This document shows, in pieces, positions 51,601 to 60,955 of a stretch of 64,000 bases of DNA. This DNA is from Microbacterium proteolyticum (GTDB lineage Bacteria; Actinomycetota; Actinomycetes; Actinomycetales; Microbacteriaceae). Each line of letters begins with the position of its first letter. The stretch's first letter is position 1. A program made the position numbers and the translations under genes. Under the pieces are notes generated by a model. The model was not told the origin of the DNA. It saw only the letters and a program-made list of their open reading frames with translations, and did no database searches. Where the stretch lies: the NCBI RefSeq assembly GCF_029639405.1, contig NZ_CP121274.1, positions 1,736,001-1,800,000 on the forward strand, written 5' to 3'.

Positions 51601-52590
51601 GTGCTCATCGCACAGCGTCCCACTCTGACCGAGGAGAAGATCGGGGAGTTCCGCAGCCGTTTCGTCATCGAGCCGCTCGAGCCCGGCTTCGGTTACACGA
51701 TCGGCAACGCGCTGCGTCGCAGCCTCCTGTCGTCGATCCCCGGCGCGGCCGTCACGAGCATCCGCATCGATGGCGTCCTGCACGAGTTCAGCACCATCCC
51801 GGGCGTGAAGGAAGACGTCACCGAGATCATCCTGAACATCAAGCAGCTCGTCGTCTCGAGCGAGCGCGACGAGCCCATCACGGCCTACCTGCGCAAGACG
51901 GGTGCCGGCGAGGTCACGGCGGCGGACATCTCCGCACCCGCGGGCGTCGAGGTGCACAACCCCGAGCTGGTCATCGCGACGCTCAACGACACCGCGAAGT
52001 TCGAGCTCGAGCTCACCATCGAGCGCGGCCGCGGCTACGTCTCGGCGACCCAGAACCGCAACGAGTACGCCGAGGCGGGTCAGATCCCGATCGACTCGAT
52101 CTACTCGCCGGTGCTCAAGGTCAGCTACCGCGTCGACGCGACCCGTGCCGGTGAGCGCACCGACTTCGACAAGCTCGTCCTGGACGTCGAGTCGAAGCCG
52201 TCGATCGCCCCGCGCGACGCCGTGGCGTCGGCCGGTCGTACGCTCACCGAGCTGTTCGGTCTCGCCCGCGAGCTGAACGTCGAGGCCGAGGGCATCGAGA
52301 TCGGCCCCGCGCCGGTCGAGACCGTTCTCTCCAACGAGCTGTCGATGCCGATCGAAGACCTCGACCTCTCGGTGCGCTCGTACAACTGCCTCAAGCGCGA
52401 GGGCATCAACACCGTTTCGGAGCTGGTCGCCCTCTCCGAGACCCAGCTGATGAACATCCGCAACTTCGGTCAGAAGTCGGTCGACGAGGTGCGCGACAAG
52501 CTCACCTCCCTCGGCCTGTCGCTCAAGGACTCGGTGCCCGGTTTCGACGGTGCACAGTTCTTCGGCGGCTACGACGACGAGACCGTCTGA
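51601..52590 (+). CDS. rpoA: DNA-directed RNA polymerase alpha subunit
   Basis: The alpha dimer is the scaffold for RNA polymerase assembly, and its C-terminal domain binds UP elements and activators. The 329-aa product has the N-terminal [33 protein letters not shown] and the C-terminal [26 protein letters not shown] 51601 has AAAGGAA upstream. rplQ follows after 42 nt. Confidence 0.98.
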   Translation: MLIAQRPTLTEEKIGEFRSRFVIEPLEPGFGYTIGNALRRSLLSSIPGAAVTSIRIDGVLHEFSTIPGVKEDVTEIILNIKQLVVSSERDEPITAYLRKTGAGEVTAADISAPAGVEVHNPELVIATLNDTAKFELELTIERGRGYVSATQNRNEYAEAGQIPIDSIYSPVLKVSYRVDATRAGERTDFDKLVLDVESKPSIAPRDAVASAGRTLTELFGLARELNVEAEGIEIGPAPVETVLSNELSMPIEDLDLSVRSYNCLKREGINTVSELVALSETQLMNIRNFGQKSVDEVRDKLTSLGLSLKDSVPGFDGAQFFGGYDDETV

Positions 52591-52632
52591 CCCGTCGGAC
52601 CCGACCGAACCTTCCTACTGGAGTAACACGAC

Positions 52633-53196
52633 ATGCCCAAGCCCACGAAGGGTCCCCGTCTCGGCGGCGGCCCGGCCCACGAGCGCCTGCTTCTCGCGAA
52701 CCTCGCGGCGGCCCTGTACACCCACAAGTCGATCAAGACGACCGAGACGAAGGCCAAGCGCCTGCGTCCGCTCGCCGAGCGACTGATCACGTTCGCGAAG
52801 CGGGGTGACCTCCACGCCCGCCGCCGCGTCCTCTCGGTGATCGGTGACAAGGAGGTCGTGCACACCCTCTTCACCGAGATCGCTCCGCTGGTCGCGGACC
52901 GTGACGGCGGCTACACCCGCATCACCAAGGTCGGCAACCGCAAGGGCGACAACGCGCCCATGGCCGTGATCGAGCTCGTCCTCGAGCCCGTCACCAAGAA
53001 GCCGTCGGCGTCGAAGTCCGCGGCACCCGCTGCGGCTGCCGCGCCCGCTGCCGAGGAGACCCCCGCCGAGGAGACCTCGACCGAGGAGACCCCCGCCACC
53101 GACGAGGCCGCCGACGCCGGCGCCGAGTCGCAGGAGGAGGGCGCGGCCGCCGAGGCCGCCGCCACCGACGCGGTCGAGGACGACGCCAAGGCGTAA
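52633..53196 (+). CDS. rplQ: 50S ribosomal protein L17, C-terminally extended
   Basis: L17 is near the tunnel exit. The core ([46 protein letters not shown]) ends at about residue 120. A further about 65 residues of Ala/Glu-rich low complexity ([23 protein letters not shown]) give 187 aa in total. Such acidic tails are frequent in actinobacterial L17. A terminator follows. Confidence 0.97.
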   Translation: MPKPTKGPRLGGGPAHERLLLANLAAALYTHKSIKTTETKAKRLRPLAERLITFAKRGDLHARRRVLSVIGDKEVVHTLFTEIAPLVADRDGGYTRITKVGNRKGDNAPMAVIELVLEPVTKKPSASKSAAPAAAAAPAAEETPAEETSTEETPATDEAADAGAESQEEGAAAEAAATDAVEDDAKA

Positions 53197-53210
53197 TCCT
53201 CTGCTTCCTG

Positions 53211-53245
53211 AACGAGGCCCTCTCCCGCTGGGAGGGGGCCTCGTT
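53211..53245 (+). terminator. Terminator after rplQ
   Basis: A 16-bp stem with one wobble (53211-53226 with 53230-53245), GCT loop, 14 nt after the stop codon and followed by CGTCATCC. Confidence 0.75.
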
Positions 53246-53262
53246 CGTCATCCCGGGGCACG

Positions 53263-53268
53263 TAGGCT
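53263..53268 (+). promoter_or_regulatory. -10 box (TAGGCT) of leaderless truA
   Basis: TAGGCT ends 6 nt before the GTG at 53275, with no Shine-Dalgarno sequence. Confidence 0.55.
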
Positions 53269-53274
53269 GAACGA

Positions 53275-54132
53275 GTGCGCATCCGTCTCGACATCGCCTA
53301 TGACGGCACACATTTCCGCGGGTGGGCGCGGCAGCCGGGCCTGCGCACCGTCCAGGGAACGCTCGAAGACGCCCTGAGCCGCATCGTCGGCGGAGAACCG
53401 CGATTGGTCGTCGCCGGACGCACGGATGCCGGGGTGCACGCCTCGGGGCAGGTCGCTCACGTCGACCTCGATGAGGCGCAGGTCGCACGCCTTCCGCGCC
53501 GGCGTCGCCAGGGGGACGAGCCGGACGGCGTCACGGCACTCGCGGGTCGGATCCGGGGCGTCCTGGGCGCCTATCCCGACGTCACGGTCCATCACACGGT
53601 GGCGGCCCCGGCGGGGTTCGATGCCCGCTTCTCCGCCGTCTGGCGTCGCTACGTGTACCGCATCGCCGATCTCGGAACCGGGTACGACCCGCTCGATCGC
53701 GCGCGGACCACCACCGTCAAGGCGCACCTGGACGTCGCGGCCATGGATGCCGCAGCCCGGAGCCTCATCGGTCTCCACGACTTCGCCGCCTACTGCAAAG
53801 CACGCGAGGAAGCCACAACGATCCGCACGCTGCTGGAGTTCGATTGGCACCGTGACCCCGCGGGCGCACTCCTCGCCCATGTGCGAGCCGATGCCTTCTG
53901 CCACAGCATGGTGCGTGCACTGGTGGGCGCCTGCGTGGCCGTCGGCGAGGGCCGGATCGACCCTGAACGCGTCGTGGCGATCCGTGACGCGGGAGCGCGT
54001 CTGCCGGACACGAAGGTCCTCGCCGCACGCGGGCTCGTGCTGGCCGAGGTGGGGTATCCGGCGGACGAGCTGCTGGCATCCCGGGCCGAACAGACGCGGA
54101 ATCGGCGCGACGCCGACGACATCGGTTCGTGA
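53275..54132 (+). CDS. truA: tRNA pseudouridine(38-40) synthase TruA
   Basis: It isomerises uridines 38-40 of the tRNA anticodon arm. The 285-aa product has the family start IRLDIAYDGTHFRGWARQPG and the catalytic aspartate in GRTDAGVHASGQV at about residues 46-58. The SFCHSMVR-like motif (DAFCHSMVRALVG) is in the C-terminal half. The GTG start is leaderless. It often follows rplQ in actinobacteria. Confidence 0.95.
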   Translation: MRIRLDIAYDGTHFRGWARQPGLRTVQGTLEDALSRIVGGEPRLVVAGRTDAGVHASGQVAHVDLDEAQVARLPRRRRQGDEPDGVTALAGRIRGVLGAYPDVTVHHTVAAPAGFDARFSAVWRRYVYRIADLGTGYDPLDRARTTTVKAHLDVAAMDAAARSLIGLHDFAAYCKAREEATTIRTLLEFDWHRDPAGALLAHVRADAFCHSMVRALVGACVAVGEGRIDPERVVAIRDAGARLPDTKVLAARGLVLAEVGYPADELLASRAEQTRNRRDADDIGS

Positions 54133-54137
54133 ACGTT

Positions 54138-54167
54138 GCGCAACCCTCAGCAAGCTGAGGGCTGCGC
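54138..54167 (+). terminator. Hairpin after truA
   Basis: A 13-bp stem with one mismatch (54138-54150 with 54155-54167), CAAG loop, 5 nt after the stop codon. A TAGGCT box at 54172-54177 just beyond is the likely -10 of the next gene. Confidence 0.6.
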
Positions 54168-54186
54168 CTTCTAGGCTGGCGGGGCC

Positions 54187-54879
54187 ATGAAGGTCATTTC
54201 GTACAACTTGCGCAAGCATCGCGCGGCGGGCGAGCTCGCCGCCCTCGTCGACGCGCACGCGGTCGACGTCCTATGTCTGCAGGAATGCGACACCCGCGAC
54301 ATCCCCGCGGAGATCTCCGGGTTGCGTCTCGCGGAGGCCACGCAGCGCAACCGGCTCGGACTCGCCGTGTACTACCGCGAGAACACGTTCCGTGCGGTCG
54401 AGGTGCGCTCGATCGCCCTCAAGAAGTCCCTGCACGACTACGTCCTGAAGCCGGCGGAGGAGCGCATGCTGGGTGTCCGCCTGCGCGACATCGACGACGG
54501 CCACGAGATCATCGTCGCCTCCTTCCACGCGGCACCTCTCACGGCCCTCAACTCCCTGCGCCGCCACCAGATCCGCACCGCGCTGGCGGAGTTGCAGAAC
54601 CTCGGTCCCGGGTTGCCCGCTCTCATGGTCGGCGACTACAACTACCCGGTGTTCAAGGAGAACCTCGGGCAGGCGGTGCGCGACCAGGGATACGAACTCA
54701 CCCTCAGCGACTCGCGTACCTACACGCGCTACCGCTTCTTCCGAGGGCACTACGACTTTGCGACGTCGATCGGTTTCGACATCGCGCACATCCGCACCCT
54801 CCCGCAGGGGCTGAGCGATCACCTGCCGATCCTGATCACCGCGGAGGTCGAGGGCAGCCGCCCCGCGGTAGCCTCCTGA
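54187..54879 (+). CDS. Endonuclease/exonuclease/phosphatase-fold protein
   Basis: A 230-aa cytoplasmic protein of the EEP superfamily. The motifs are in order: VISYNLRKH (Asn), LCLQECD (metal-binding Glu), SFHAAPL, MVGDYNYPV (Asp/Asn) and LSDHLPILI (Asp-His). This fold covers DNA repair nucleases, phosphodiesterases and lipid phosphatases; the substrate cannot be deduced. A -10-like TAGGCT lies 9 nt before the ATG, implying a leader of a few bases at most. Confidence 0.85.
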   Translation: MKVISYNLRKHRAAGELAALVDAHAVDVLCLQECDTRDIPAEISGLRLAEATQRNRLGLAVYYRENTFRAVEVRSIALKKSLHDYVLKPAEERMLGVRLRDIDDGHEIIVASFHAAPLTALNSLRRHQIRTALAELQNLGPGLPALMVGDYNYPVFKENLGQAVRDQGYELTLSDSRTYTRYRFFRGHYDFATSIGFDIAHIRTLPQGLSDHLPILITAEVEGSRPAVAS

Positions 54880-54917
54880 GCCGACCGGAGACCGGTACCT
54901 CGTCGGGCGTCGGCGAC

Positions 54918-55172
54918 TCAGACGTCGAGATCGTGACGGTGACGTCGGACGGTGGCGCCCACGGCGATCGCACCGCCCGCGAGCGCGAGAGCGCCGCCCC
55001 CGATCCAGAACCCCAGCGCGGGTGCGCCCCCGCCGGGGACGCTGGCGGAGGCGTGGGTCGTCGTGTCATCGGGGGAGCCGTCCGCCGCCGCGTGGGCGAT
55101 GGACGGGAGGGCCAGGACGGCTCCGGTGGCCAGAGCGGCAGCGGCCAGGGAGCGGACCAGCGTGTTCTTCAT
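54918..55172 (-). CDS. Small secreted or membrane-anchored protein, unknown
   Basis: An 84-aa protein with a signal peptide (1-28, ending IAHAA), a short Ser/Thr/Asp/Gly-rich middle (29-52), a second hydrophobic segment (55-75) and a basic end (RRHRHDL). This is the layout of a short surface anchor without an LPXTG motif. I do not recognise a family. The ATG at 55172 is chosen because a longer frame has no signal peptide at its start. It converges on the EEP gene. Nothing else is seen in the 275 nt upstream (55173-55447) apart from a TAGACT box at 55418-55423 serving the next plus-strand gene. Confidence 0.6.
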   Translation of the reverse strand: MKNTLVRSLAAAALATGAVLALPSIAHAAADGSPDDTTTHASASVPGGGAPALGFWIGGGALALAGGAIAVGATVRRHRHDLDV

Positions 55173-55447
55173 GCGGCACCCACAAGCGTCGAGGACGGGA
55201 GACCGCGCACGTCGCGTGCAACGGGCCGGCGGTGATCGCCCCCAGCGCGATGCGGATCCGCCTCTTCGACTATCCCCCATCCGTACACGGCGCGCCACCG
55301 ATCGGCGTTTCGATTGCGTAAAGGATCGGCGTCGTCTGCGCCACCCGTCGCCCAGCCGCGGGCGTCGTCGCCCGAGGCTGGGCGTGGTTCCCTGAGCCCT
55401 CGCGACCCGTCGCCGCCTAGACTCGACGGAAGACCACAGGAGGATTC

Positions 55448-56086
55448 ATGGGGGACCGGGTGCGCCGCGGCCGAGCCGCGCTGGGTGCGATCGGCGCGGG
55501 GGCGATGCTGCTCGCGCTGGTCGGGTGCGGCGCCCCGCCGTGGGCGCAGGGCGGTGGGCAGACGACGCCCTCCTCCTCGCCGACGGTTTCGGCCTCCACC
55601 ACTCCGGTTCCCACGCCGGTGCCGAACGACCTTTCCAGCGGTTCCACCGAGAAGAAGGTGACCGCCGGCGCCATCGCCGCGACGGTGAAGTACTGGTCCA
55701 CCCTGTCGATGGACCGCTGGACGGCGACGGCGTTGAAGCCGGTGAGCATCTCGATGGACACCACCGTTACGCCCAACGACGGGCAGCAGGTCTATCTGCA
55801 GAGGGCGACGATGACGGCCGTGCCGGGCAATGCCACGCAATCGTTCGCGCCGCTGACTCCGCAGGTCGATCAGAGCAACCCGCCCGGCTACGTGGTCCTG
55901 TCGCCGTACAGCTACTCGCAGACGTTCAACGTGGGGGAGGTCCCCGCCGAGGCGACGTTCGTGACGCTCCAGTTCACGTACGAGTTCCTCCTGCAGACGA
56001 CGCCGACCTCGAGCGACTTCGCCAAGCAGACCGCCAGCGACACCCTCACGGTCGCCATCGCCCGCGACGCCACGCCCGCGGGCTGA
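55448..56086 (+). CDS. Lipoprotein, unknown function (copy 1 of a duplicated module)
   Basis: A 212-aa exported lipoprotein: the lipobox LALVGC places the lipidated cysteine at residue 27. A Ser/Thr/Pro linker follows (about 35-65), then a beta-rich domain of about 140 aa (VYLQRATMTAVPG, VTLQFTYEFLLQ). The second half resembles the lipoprotein at 59047 in strand order and in the closing pattern (SDFAKQTASDTLTVAIA against TSFTQQTVYQYLPIAIF). AGGAGG lies 5 nt before the ATG. The stop codon abuts the convergent stop of the next gene with no spacer. Confidence 0.8.
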   Translation: MGDRVRRGRAALGAIGAGAMLLALVGCGAPPWAQGGGQTTPSSSPTVSASTTPVPTPVPNDLSSGSTEKKVTAGAIAATVKYWSTLSMDRWTATALKPVSISMDTTVTPNDGQQVYLQRATMTAVPGNATQSFAPLTPQVDQSNPPGYVVLSPYSYSQTFNVGEVPAEATFVTLQFTYEFLLQTTPTSSDFAKQTASDTLTVAIARDATPAG

Positions 56087-57205
56087 TCACGCGCGAACGC
56101 GCTCCCACCGGTCGCCGCCGAGTCGCGTCGCCGTCATCGCGGCGTCCTCCGCCCGGCCCACGAGTTCGTCGAGGTCGTACCAGGCCGACTCCGCCGGCAC
56201 CCACCCGATGCTGGCCGAGAGCTGCAGGTCGGCCCAGTCGTCGGCATCCATCTCTGTCACCCGTCGCAGGAGAGTGCGCACGTGCTCGCGGAGCACGGGC
56301 CCGGGGCGACAGACCACCACCACCAGGCGACCGCGCGCCGGACGCCCGATGTCGGCCTCCGCGGGGAGGGTTGCGGCCACGAGGGCCTCGAAGGCCGAGG
56401 TGATGCGGTTCCACCCGTTCTCGCCGATCGTGCTGCGGATCTGGTCGGGGTCGTCGAGGCGGATCGCGAGCACGTTCCAGGAACTCTCCTGTGCCCGGCG
56501 CGCGCGGGTGAGCCGCTCCTCCGCGGTCACGGAGAACTGCGGCCACGAGCGCGCCGCACGTGTCCCGACGGGCGAGACCGAGGTGAAGTACAGGACGCTC
56601 ACCGTCGCGCACACGAGGTAGATCAGCATCGCGAGGCCGTTGAGGATGCGGGGGAGCGTGAGATCCTGCGCGCTCGAGGGCAGCGCCAGACCCGCCACGA
56701 CGATCGCGCCGGCGAGGGCGACGAAACCGGCGGACACGATCGTGAGCGGCAGGGCGAGTCGCTCGAATCGATCGGCGGCACGTCGGACCTCGACGATCGT
56801 GAGCCCGGCGAAGATCGCCGCGCCCAGGAACGCCACGCGGAACGTCATCCCGTACACCTGGAGGTCGACCGCGAGCACGAAGGCGACGGCGGTCGCGATC
56901 GACTGCAGCGCGGCGATCCAGGGCAGGGCCGGAACGTGCCGCCGAGCGCGGAATCCCGACCAGATGAGCGCGGGAGCCCCGAGCATCAGACCGAGTCCCG
57001 CGCGACGGACGGCCTCGTCGCCGACCACGGAACCGGCGACGGAGATCCACGTGCTCGACATCGCCAGCACGAACGCCAGCGACCACAGGAGCGCGGCACG
57101 GGACGGTCGGTGCAGGAAGCCGAGCCCGATCACCATCACGGTGGCCAGGGTGGCGACGGTCGCCTGGGCGAGCCCGAGATTGGCGAGCGTCTCCTGGGCG
57201 GTCAT
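56087..57205 (-). CDS. Membrane protein with degenerate GGDEF-like domain (copy 1)
   Basis: A 372-aa protein: about seven membrane segments in residues 12-208, then a cytoplasmic C-terminal domain (about 225-372) with the secondary-structure pattern of GGDEF diguanylate cyclases. VLAIRLDDPDQIRSTIG is at the start and LQLSASIGWVP...LDELVGRAEDAAMTATRLGGDRW at the end. The catalytic GG(D/E)EF hairpin is replaced by GRPARGRLVVVV, so it is predicted to be inactive as a cyclase. The ATG overlaps the histidine-kinase stop (ATGA), so the two are co-translated. A paralogue is at 59876. Confidence 0.8.
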   Translation of the reverse strand: MTAQETLANLGLAQATVATLATVMVIGLGFLHRPSRAALLWSLAFVLAMSSTWISVAGSVVGDEAVRRAGLGLMLGAPALIWSGFRARRHVPALPWIAALQSIATAVAFVLAVDLQVYGMTFRVAFLGAAIFAGLTIVEVRRAADRFERLALPLTIVSAGFVALAGAIVVAGLALPSSAQDLTLPRILNGLAMLIYLVCATVSVLYFTSVSPVGTRAARSWPQFSVTAEERLTRARRAQESSWNVLAIRLDDPDQIRSTIGENGWNRITSAFEALVAATLPAEADIGRPARGRLVVVVCRPGPVLREHVRTLLRRVTEMDADDWADLQLSASIGWVPAESAWYDLDELVGRAEDAAMTATRLGGDRWERVRA

Positions 57206-58869
57206 GCCTCGGTCGCCCCCGACCGCGAAGGCAGACGCACCGTCACGGTGGTCCCCGTCCCGACCTCGCTCTCGAGCTCGAGCGATCCCCCCTGCTCTTC
57301 GACGATGCTGCGAACGATCCCCATGCCCAGGCCCGTGCCGGGGGTCGGGCTCTCGCGTGCCGCCCGGGCGCGGAAGTACGGGTCGAAGATCCTGGGCAGT
57401 TCGTCGGGGTGGATGCCGATGCCGGTGTCGGCGAACGTGAGCTCGACGTGGTCGTCGAAGACGTGCCCCGTGATGTGGACGCTCCCTCCGCCGGGGGTGT
57501 ACTTGATGGCGTTGCTGAGGATGTTGTCGAACGCCTGGCGCAGGCGGAACCCGTCGCCCACGACCTCGGCCGAGAGGGGGAGGTCGTCGGTCACGCTCAC
57601 GCGGCGCGCGGCGGCGGCCGGGCGGAAGGACTCGAGCGACGAGGCGATGATGCGACTGGCGTCCGCCGTCGCGGCCGACTTCTCTTCGCGGAACACCCCG
57701 CGGGAGTTCGCCAAGATCTCGGAGATCAGTGTTTGCATGCGTTCCCCGGCGCCCGCGATGACCTCGAGCTGCTCGCGCACCTTGGGCGTCAGATCCGGGG
57801 CGTCGAGTGCCAGGTCGGCGTGGCCGATGATGGCCGTGAGGGGGTTGCGCAGTTCGTGCGACACGGTCGCAGCGAGACGCTCGCGCGCCCGCTCCGCCTC
57901 GATGAGGGCGGTGACGTCGTGGACGATGAGGAGCGTGCTCTCGGGCTCGTCGGACGAGACCAGGCGCCGGGTGGACGCGGACAGGGCGTGCCAGTCGCCC
58001 TGCGCGTCGAACAGCCACACCCGTTCGTCCTCGAACTGCTCGCCCCGCGCCGCGCGCGCGAACGGGCGCTCCGAGTCGGGCAGCGGTTCGCCCCGCAGGG
58101 TGGCGTACTCGACGGCTCCGCCGGGCCGCGACGGTTCGTCGCGCTCGATGCCGTAGAGGTTCACGTACGTGTCGTTGAGGGCGAGCACTTCGCCGTCGAC
58201 CGACAGCCGGGCGATGCCCGTGTCGAGACCGTTCAGCATCTGCGACACACGACGTTCCTGTCCGGTGACGCGTTGCAGAGTGCCCTGCAGCCTGCTGGCC
58301 TGGCGCCGGAGGAGTTGTTTGAACGCGCGCGTCTGGCGCGACGACAGATACGCCGTGATGGCGATGAACGTCAGGGACAGGAGCACCACGATCAGGCGCA
58401 GTGCCGTGGCGGGTCCGGCGCCGTTGACCGAGGCGTCCGCGACGATGATGACGCCGACCGCGGCCAGTGAGGCGATCATCATGCTGAGGACGAAGTGGGT
58501 GGCGATCCACGTGATCGGGAACACCCAGAAGAATCCGAACCGCAGGTCCGTCCCGAAGCTCAACAGCCCGATGCCGACGATGTCGCCGAACGGGATGAGG
58601 GCGACCGCATTCCGCGGCAGTCGGTGCCAGGGCACCATGATCGCGACCGCGGTCAGCGCGATGACGACGCCCACTCCGGTGGAGAACGTCCATACCGCGA
58701 AGAGGGACGGTTCGAGCGCTTGGACGAGCAGGACGGTGATGACCACGCTCGCGCCGAGGACCAGCTGCAGGAGCCAGACCGAGCGTGTCCGGCTGCTGGG
58801 TCCGCTCGCGTCGTCGGACTCGGAAGCGACCGGCGACGACGCCGGCGGAACGCTCCTCACGGCTGCCAT
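57202..58869 (-). CDS. Membrane sensor histidine kinase with PAS domain
   Basis: A 555-aa hybrid-free kinase. About five membrane segments lie at 32-175, a PAS-like domain at about 208-322 (MLNGLDTGIARLSVDGEVLALND), the phospho-acceptor box ATVSHELRNPLTAI with His338, then the HATPase with the N box ILSNAIKYTPGG, G1 DTGIGI and G2 GTGLGMGI. No periplasmic sensor domain of note is present, so it may sense a membrane or cytoplasmic signal through the PAS domain. The ATG at 58869 is leaderless. It is the first gene of an operon with the degenerate-GGDEF protein; the nearest response regulator is at 62660. Confidence 0.92.
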   Translation of the reverse strand: MAAVRSVPPASSPVASESDDASGPSSRTRSVWLLQLVLGASVVITVLLVQALEPSLFAVWTFSTGVGVVIALTAVAIMVPWHRLPRNAVALIPFGDIVGIGLLSFGTDLRFGFFWVFPITWIATHFVLSMMIASLAAVGVIIVADASVNGAGPATALRLIVVLLSLTFIAITAYLSSRQTRAFKQLLRRQASRLQGTLQRVTGQERRVSQMLNGLDTGIARLSVDGEVLALNDTYVNLYGIERDEPSRPGGAVEYATLRGEPLPDSERPFARAARGEQFEDERVWLFDAQGDWHALSASTRRLVSSDEPESTLLIVHDVTALIEAERARERLAATVSHELRNPLTAIIGHADLALDAPDLTPKVREQLEVIAGAGERMQTLISEILANSRGVFREEKSAATADASRIIASSLESFRPAAAARRVSVTDDLPLSAEVVGDGFRLRQAFDNILSNAIKYTPGGGSVHITGHVFDDHVELTFADTGIGIHPDELPRIFDPYFRARAARESPTPGTGLGMGIVRSIVEEQGGSLELESEVGTGTTVTVRLPSRSGATEA

Positions 58870-58876
58870 GTGATCG

Positions 58877-58882
58877 AGTGTA
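58877..58882 (-). promoter_or_regulatory. -10 box (TACACT, minus strand) of leaderless kinase gene
   Basis: On the minus strand TACACT is followed by CGATCAC (7 nt) and the ATG at 58869. There is no Shine-Dalgarno sequence. The opposite strand of this spacer (58883-59046) carries TAGTCT at 58896-58901 as a weak candidate for the lipoprotein gene. Confidence 0.55.
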
Positions 58883-59046
58883 TAGACGATGGTGTAGTCT
58901 TCTGCGCGCCATCCTGTCTCTGCTCGCCCTTCGCGTCCTACCCGTCGCGTCGTCCGGTCAGACTCCCCCTGAGGCCTGCATCCCGCAGCGTGATGGTCGT
59001 CTCGTCGACCTCTGCGCGCCCGCGCCCTCAGACCCGGGAGATACCT

Positions 59047-59856
59047 GTGAGCAGCTCCACTCACCGTCGTACCGTGCGAGCCCTCGCGCTCGCCGCCGTC
59101 GTCGCGCTGGGCGGCCCGATCACCCTCTCCGGGTGCACGCAGGTCGTGGACGCCTTCAACGCCATCCAGGCCCAGACCTCCGGTGGCGGGCAGTCGGTCG
59201 TCGTCGCCACCCCCGCACCGCAGTCGACGGCGTCCGCGATGCCGTTCGACTCCCGATTCACCTATGACGGGTCGGTGTCGCTGTCGTCCGAGGTCGCCGA
59301 CGGTCTCGAGCTGCGCCTGGACGTCTGGGCCGTCGACCCCAAGCGCACGATGGAGTGGACGACGACGAACGAGAAGCAGTTCGGCTTCGCGCTCAACGTG
59401 CACGACCACCGTGTCGACGAGAAGGCGGTTCTCACCGAGAAGCGTCGCGTCTACATCTCCTCGGTGTCCATCACCTCTCAGACCGCCCAGACGGGCGGCC
59501 AGGTGTCGAACCCGTTCCAGTTCAGCGCGGACCCGCGCACGCTCGTCCCCACGGACACCCTGCGCTCGGACCGTGCCCTGCTCCTGAACAGCTTCCAGGG
59601 CGGTCTGCTCGTGCCCACGACCTCGATCCGCCAGCTGCCCAACGACACGTACGGCATCACGCTCGAGTTCGCCCTGAACATCGCCGTCGAAGGCTCCGCG
59701 AACTCCGACACGTCGTTCACCCAGCAGACGGTCTACCAGTACCTGCCCATCGCCATCTTCGAGTCCGACAGCGCCACCGCCGCCGGTCAGGCCACCGACT
59801 CCAGCACCAGCACCGGCCGGGCACCCGGATGGGGTCAGACCACCGACCAGGGCTGA
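59047..59856 (+). CDS. Lipoprotein, unknown function (copy 2 of a duplicated module)
   Basis: A 269-aa lipoprotein: signal with RR near the N-terminus and the lipobox TLSGC (Cys30). The mature part is beta-rich (RVYISSVSITSQ, GITLEFALNIAVEG, VYQYLPIAIFES) and ends in a Ser/Thr/Gly-rich tail. It is related by overall pattern to the lipoprotein at 55448. GTG 59047 has GGGAG 6 nt upstream. It converges on the second degenerate-GGDEF gene with a 19-nt gap, the same arrangement as copy 1. Confidence 0.8.
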   Translation: MSSSTHRRTVRALALAAVVALGGPITLSGCTQVVDAFNAIQAQTSGGGQSVVVATPAPQSTASAMPFDSRFTYDGSVSLSSEVADGLELRLDVWAVDPKRTMEWTTTNEKQFGFALNVHDHRVDEKAVLTEKRRVYISSVSITSQTAQTGGQVSNPFQFSADPRTLVPTDTLRSDRALLLNSFQGGLLVPTTSIRQLPNDTYGITLEFALNIAVEGSANSDTSFTQQTVYQYLPIAIFESDSATAAGQATDSSTSTGRAPGWGQTTDQG

Positions 59857-59875
59857 GTGCCCGGCGAGCCCCGGT

Positions 59876-60955
59876 TCAGGCGTGGGGGACCGCGCCCGAA
59901 CCGGGACGCAGCCGACGGCTCTCCATCAACAGGGAGAGGTCGTGCACGTCCGCCACGGCGTGGTGCTCGAAGGTCAGGTCGGGTGTGTCGGTGTAGTCGA
60001 TCAACGGCATCTGCCGCGCGAACGTCCTCCGTACGCCGGCCTCCACCTCGGTGCGGGGCGTCGACCCGGCGTGCAGCACGAAGACGGTGTCGCGCGCGGG
60101 GACGCCGGCCGCGGATCCGGGCAGCGCTTCGTGGGCGGCATCCACGAGGACCGTGATCATCTCCTCGGCGCGACCCGAGCTGTGCGCCGCGCGGATCAGA
60201 TCGATCTCCGGGATGCGGACGACGGCGACGTGGACGCGCCCGTGGGCGTGCAGGAGATCGTCCGCGGCCTGGCGGAGGCTCCGGCGGTCGTGCGCGCGGG
60301 TCCCCGGTGAGGGGTCGTCGTCGAGCTGCCGCCCCAGGCGCACCGATCCGAACCCCATCCCGACGATGGCCAGGGCGCTGAGGATGGTGGTGATCTGCGT
60401 CGACGTCGTGTGCTGCCAGAGCGCCGACGACATCCCGGCGACGGTGCCCACGACCAGCCGGTAGAAGTTGAACGTCCCGAACACGACCAGGGTCGCGACG
60501 AGGACGCGGGTTCCGGAGAGGTCGCTCAGCGGCCGGCGCGCGAACTCGACGGAGGCGAGCGCGGCGAAGATCACGAGTCCCGCGGTCTTGATCAGGGTGG
60601 CCTCGTCCAGCGGAACGACGAAGGTGACGGCCAGCATCAGGATGCCGACGGCTCCCGTCGTGGCCGCCCCGATGCCGCGGCGCGCGTTGAGGCGCCGGGC
60701 GCCCGCCCAGGCCAGCCCGACCGTCACCACGTTGGTCGCGTTCCCCACCGCTGCGGCGAACGTTCCGCCGCCGGCGACCTCCGCGACGTTCGCGAGGGAG
60801 CAGGCCAGCGCCGAGATGGCGGCGACGCCCATGTACCGCACGAGCTCGGCGCGCGGGCCGCCGCGGTCGTCTCCGTGGCGGCCGTGCGCCAGGAACAGCG
60901 CGGCACCCGCGACGGAGGCCGCGGCGATGGCGGCGAGGAGGTCGAGGACGACCAT
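59876..60955 (-). CDS. Membrane protein with degenerate GGDEF-like domain (copy 2)
   Basis: A 359-aa protein with about seven membrane segments (1-208), then a cytoplasmic domain (about 222-359) comparable to that at 56087: VHVAVVRIPEIDLIRAAH at the start and VPARDTVFVLH where GGDEF would be. The C-terminus lacks the SxG-strand and the AD-x-A-LY-AK helix almost completely, so this copy is more eroded. The start is uncertain: ATG 60955 is used, but an ATG at 61024 is possible. It diverges from the GT2 gene at 61104. Confidence 0.7.
   Translation of the reverse strand: MVVLDLLAAIAAASVAGAALFLAHGRHGDDRGGPRAELVRYMGVAAISALACSLANVAEVAGGGTFAAAVGNATNVVTVGLAWAGARRLNARRGIGAATTGAVGILMLAVTFVVPLDEATLIKTAGLVIFAALASVEFARRPLSDLSGTRVLVATLVVFGTFNFYRLVVGTVAGMSSALWQHTTSTQITTILSALAIVGMGFGSVRLGRQLDDDPSPGTRAHDRRSLRQAADDLLHAHGRVHVAVVRIPEIDLIRAAHSSGRAEEMITVLVDAAHEALPGSAAGVPARDTVFVLHAGSTPRTEVEAGVRRTFARQMPLIDYTDTPDLTFEHHAVADVHDLSLLMESRRLRPGSGAVPHA

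Noticed and set aside
55173..55447. N-terminal extension of the small secreted protein up to 55298
   Set aside because: The added residues are Arg/Gly-rich and would bury the signal peptide that begins at 55172.
57202..58912. Continuous 941-codon frame covering kinase antisense phase and the degenerate-GGDEF gene
   Set aside because: The upstream part runs out of phase through the kinase gene and is Arg/His/Gly-rich; the real start at 57205 overlaps the kinase stop codon.
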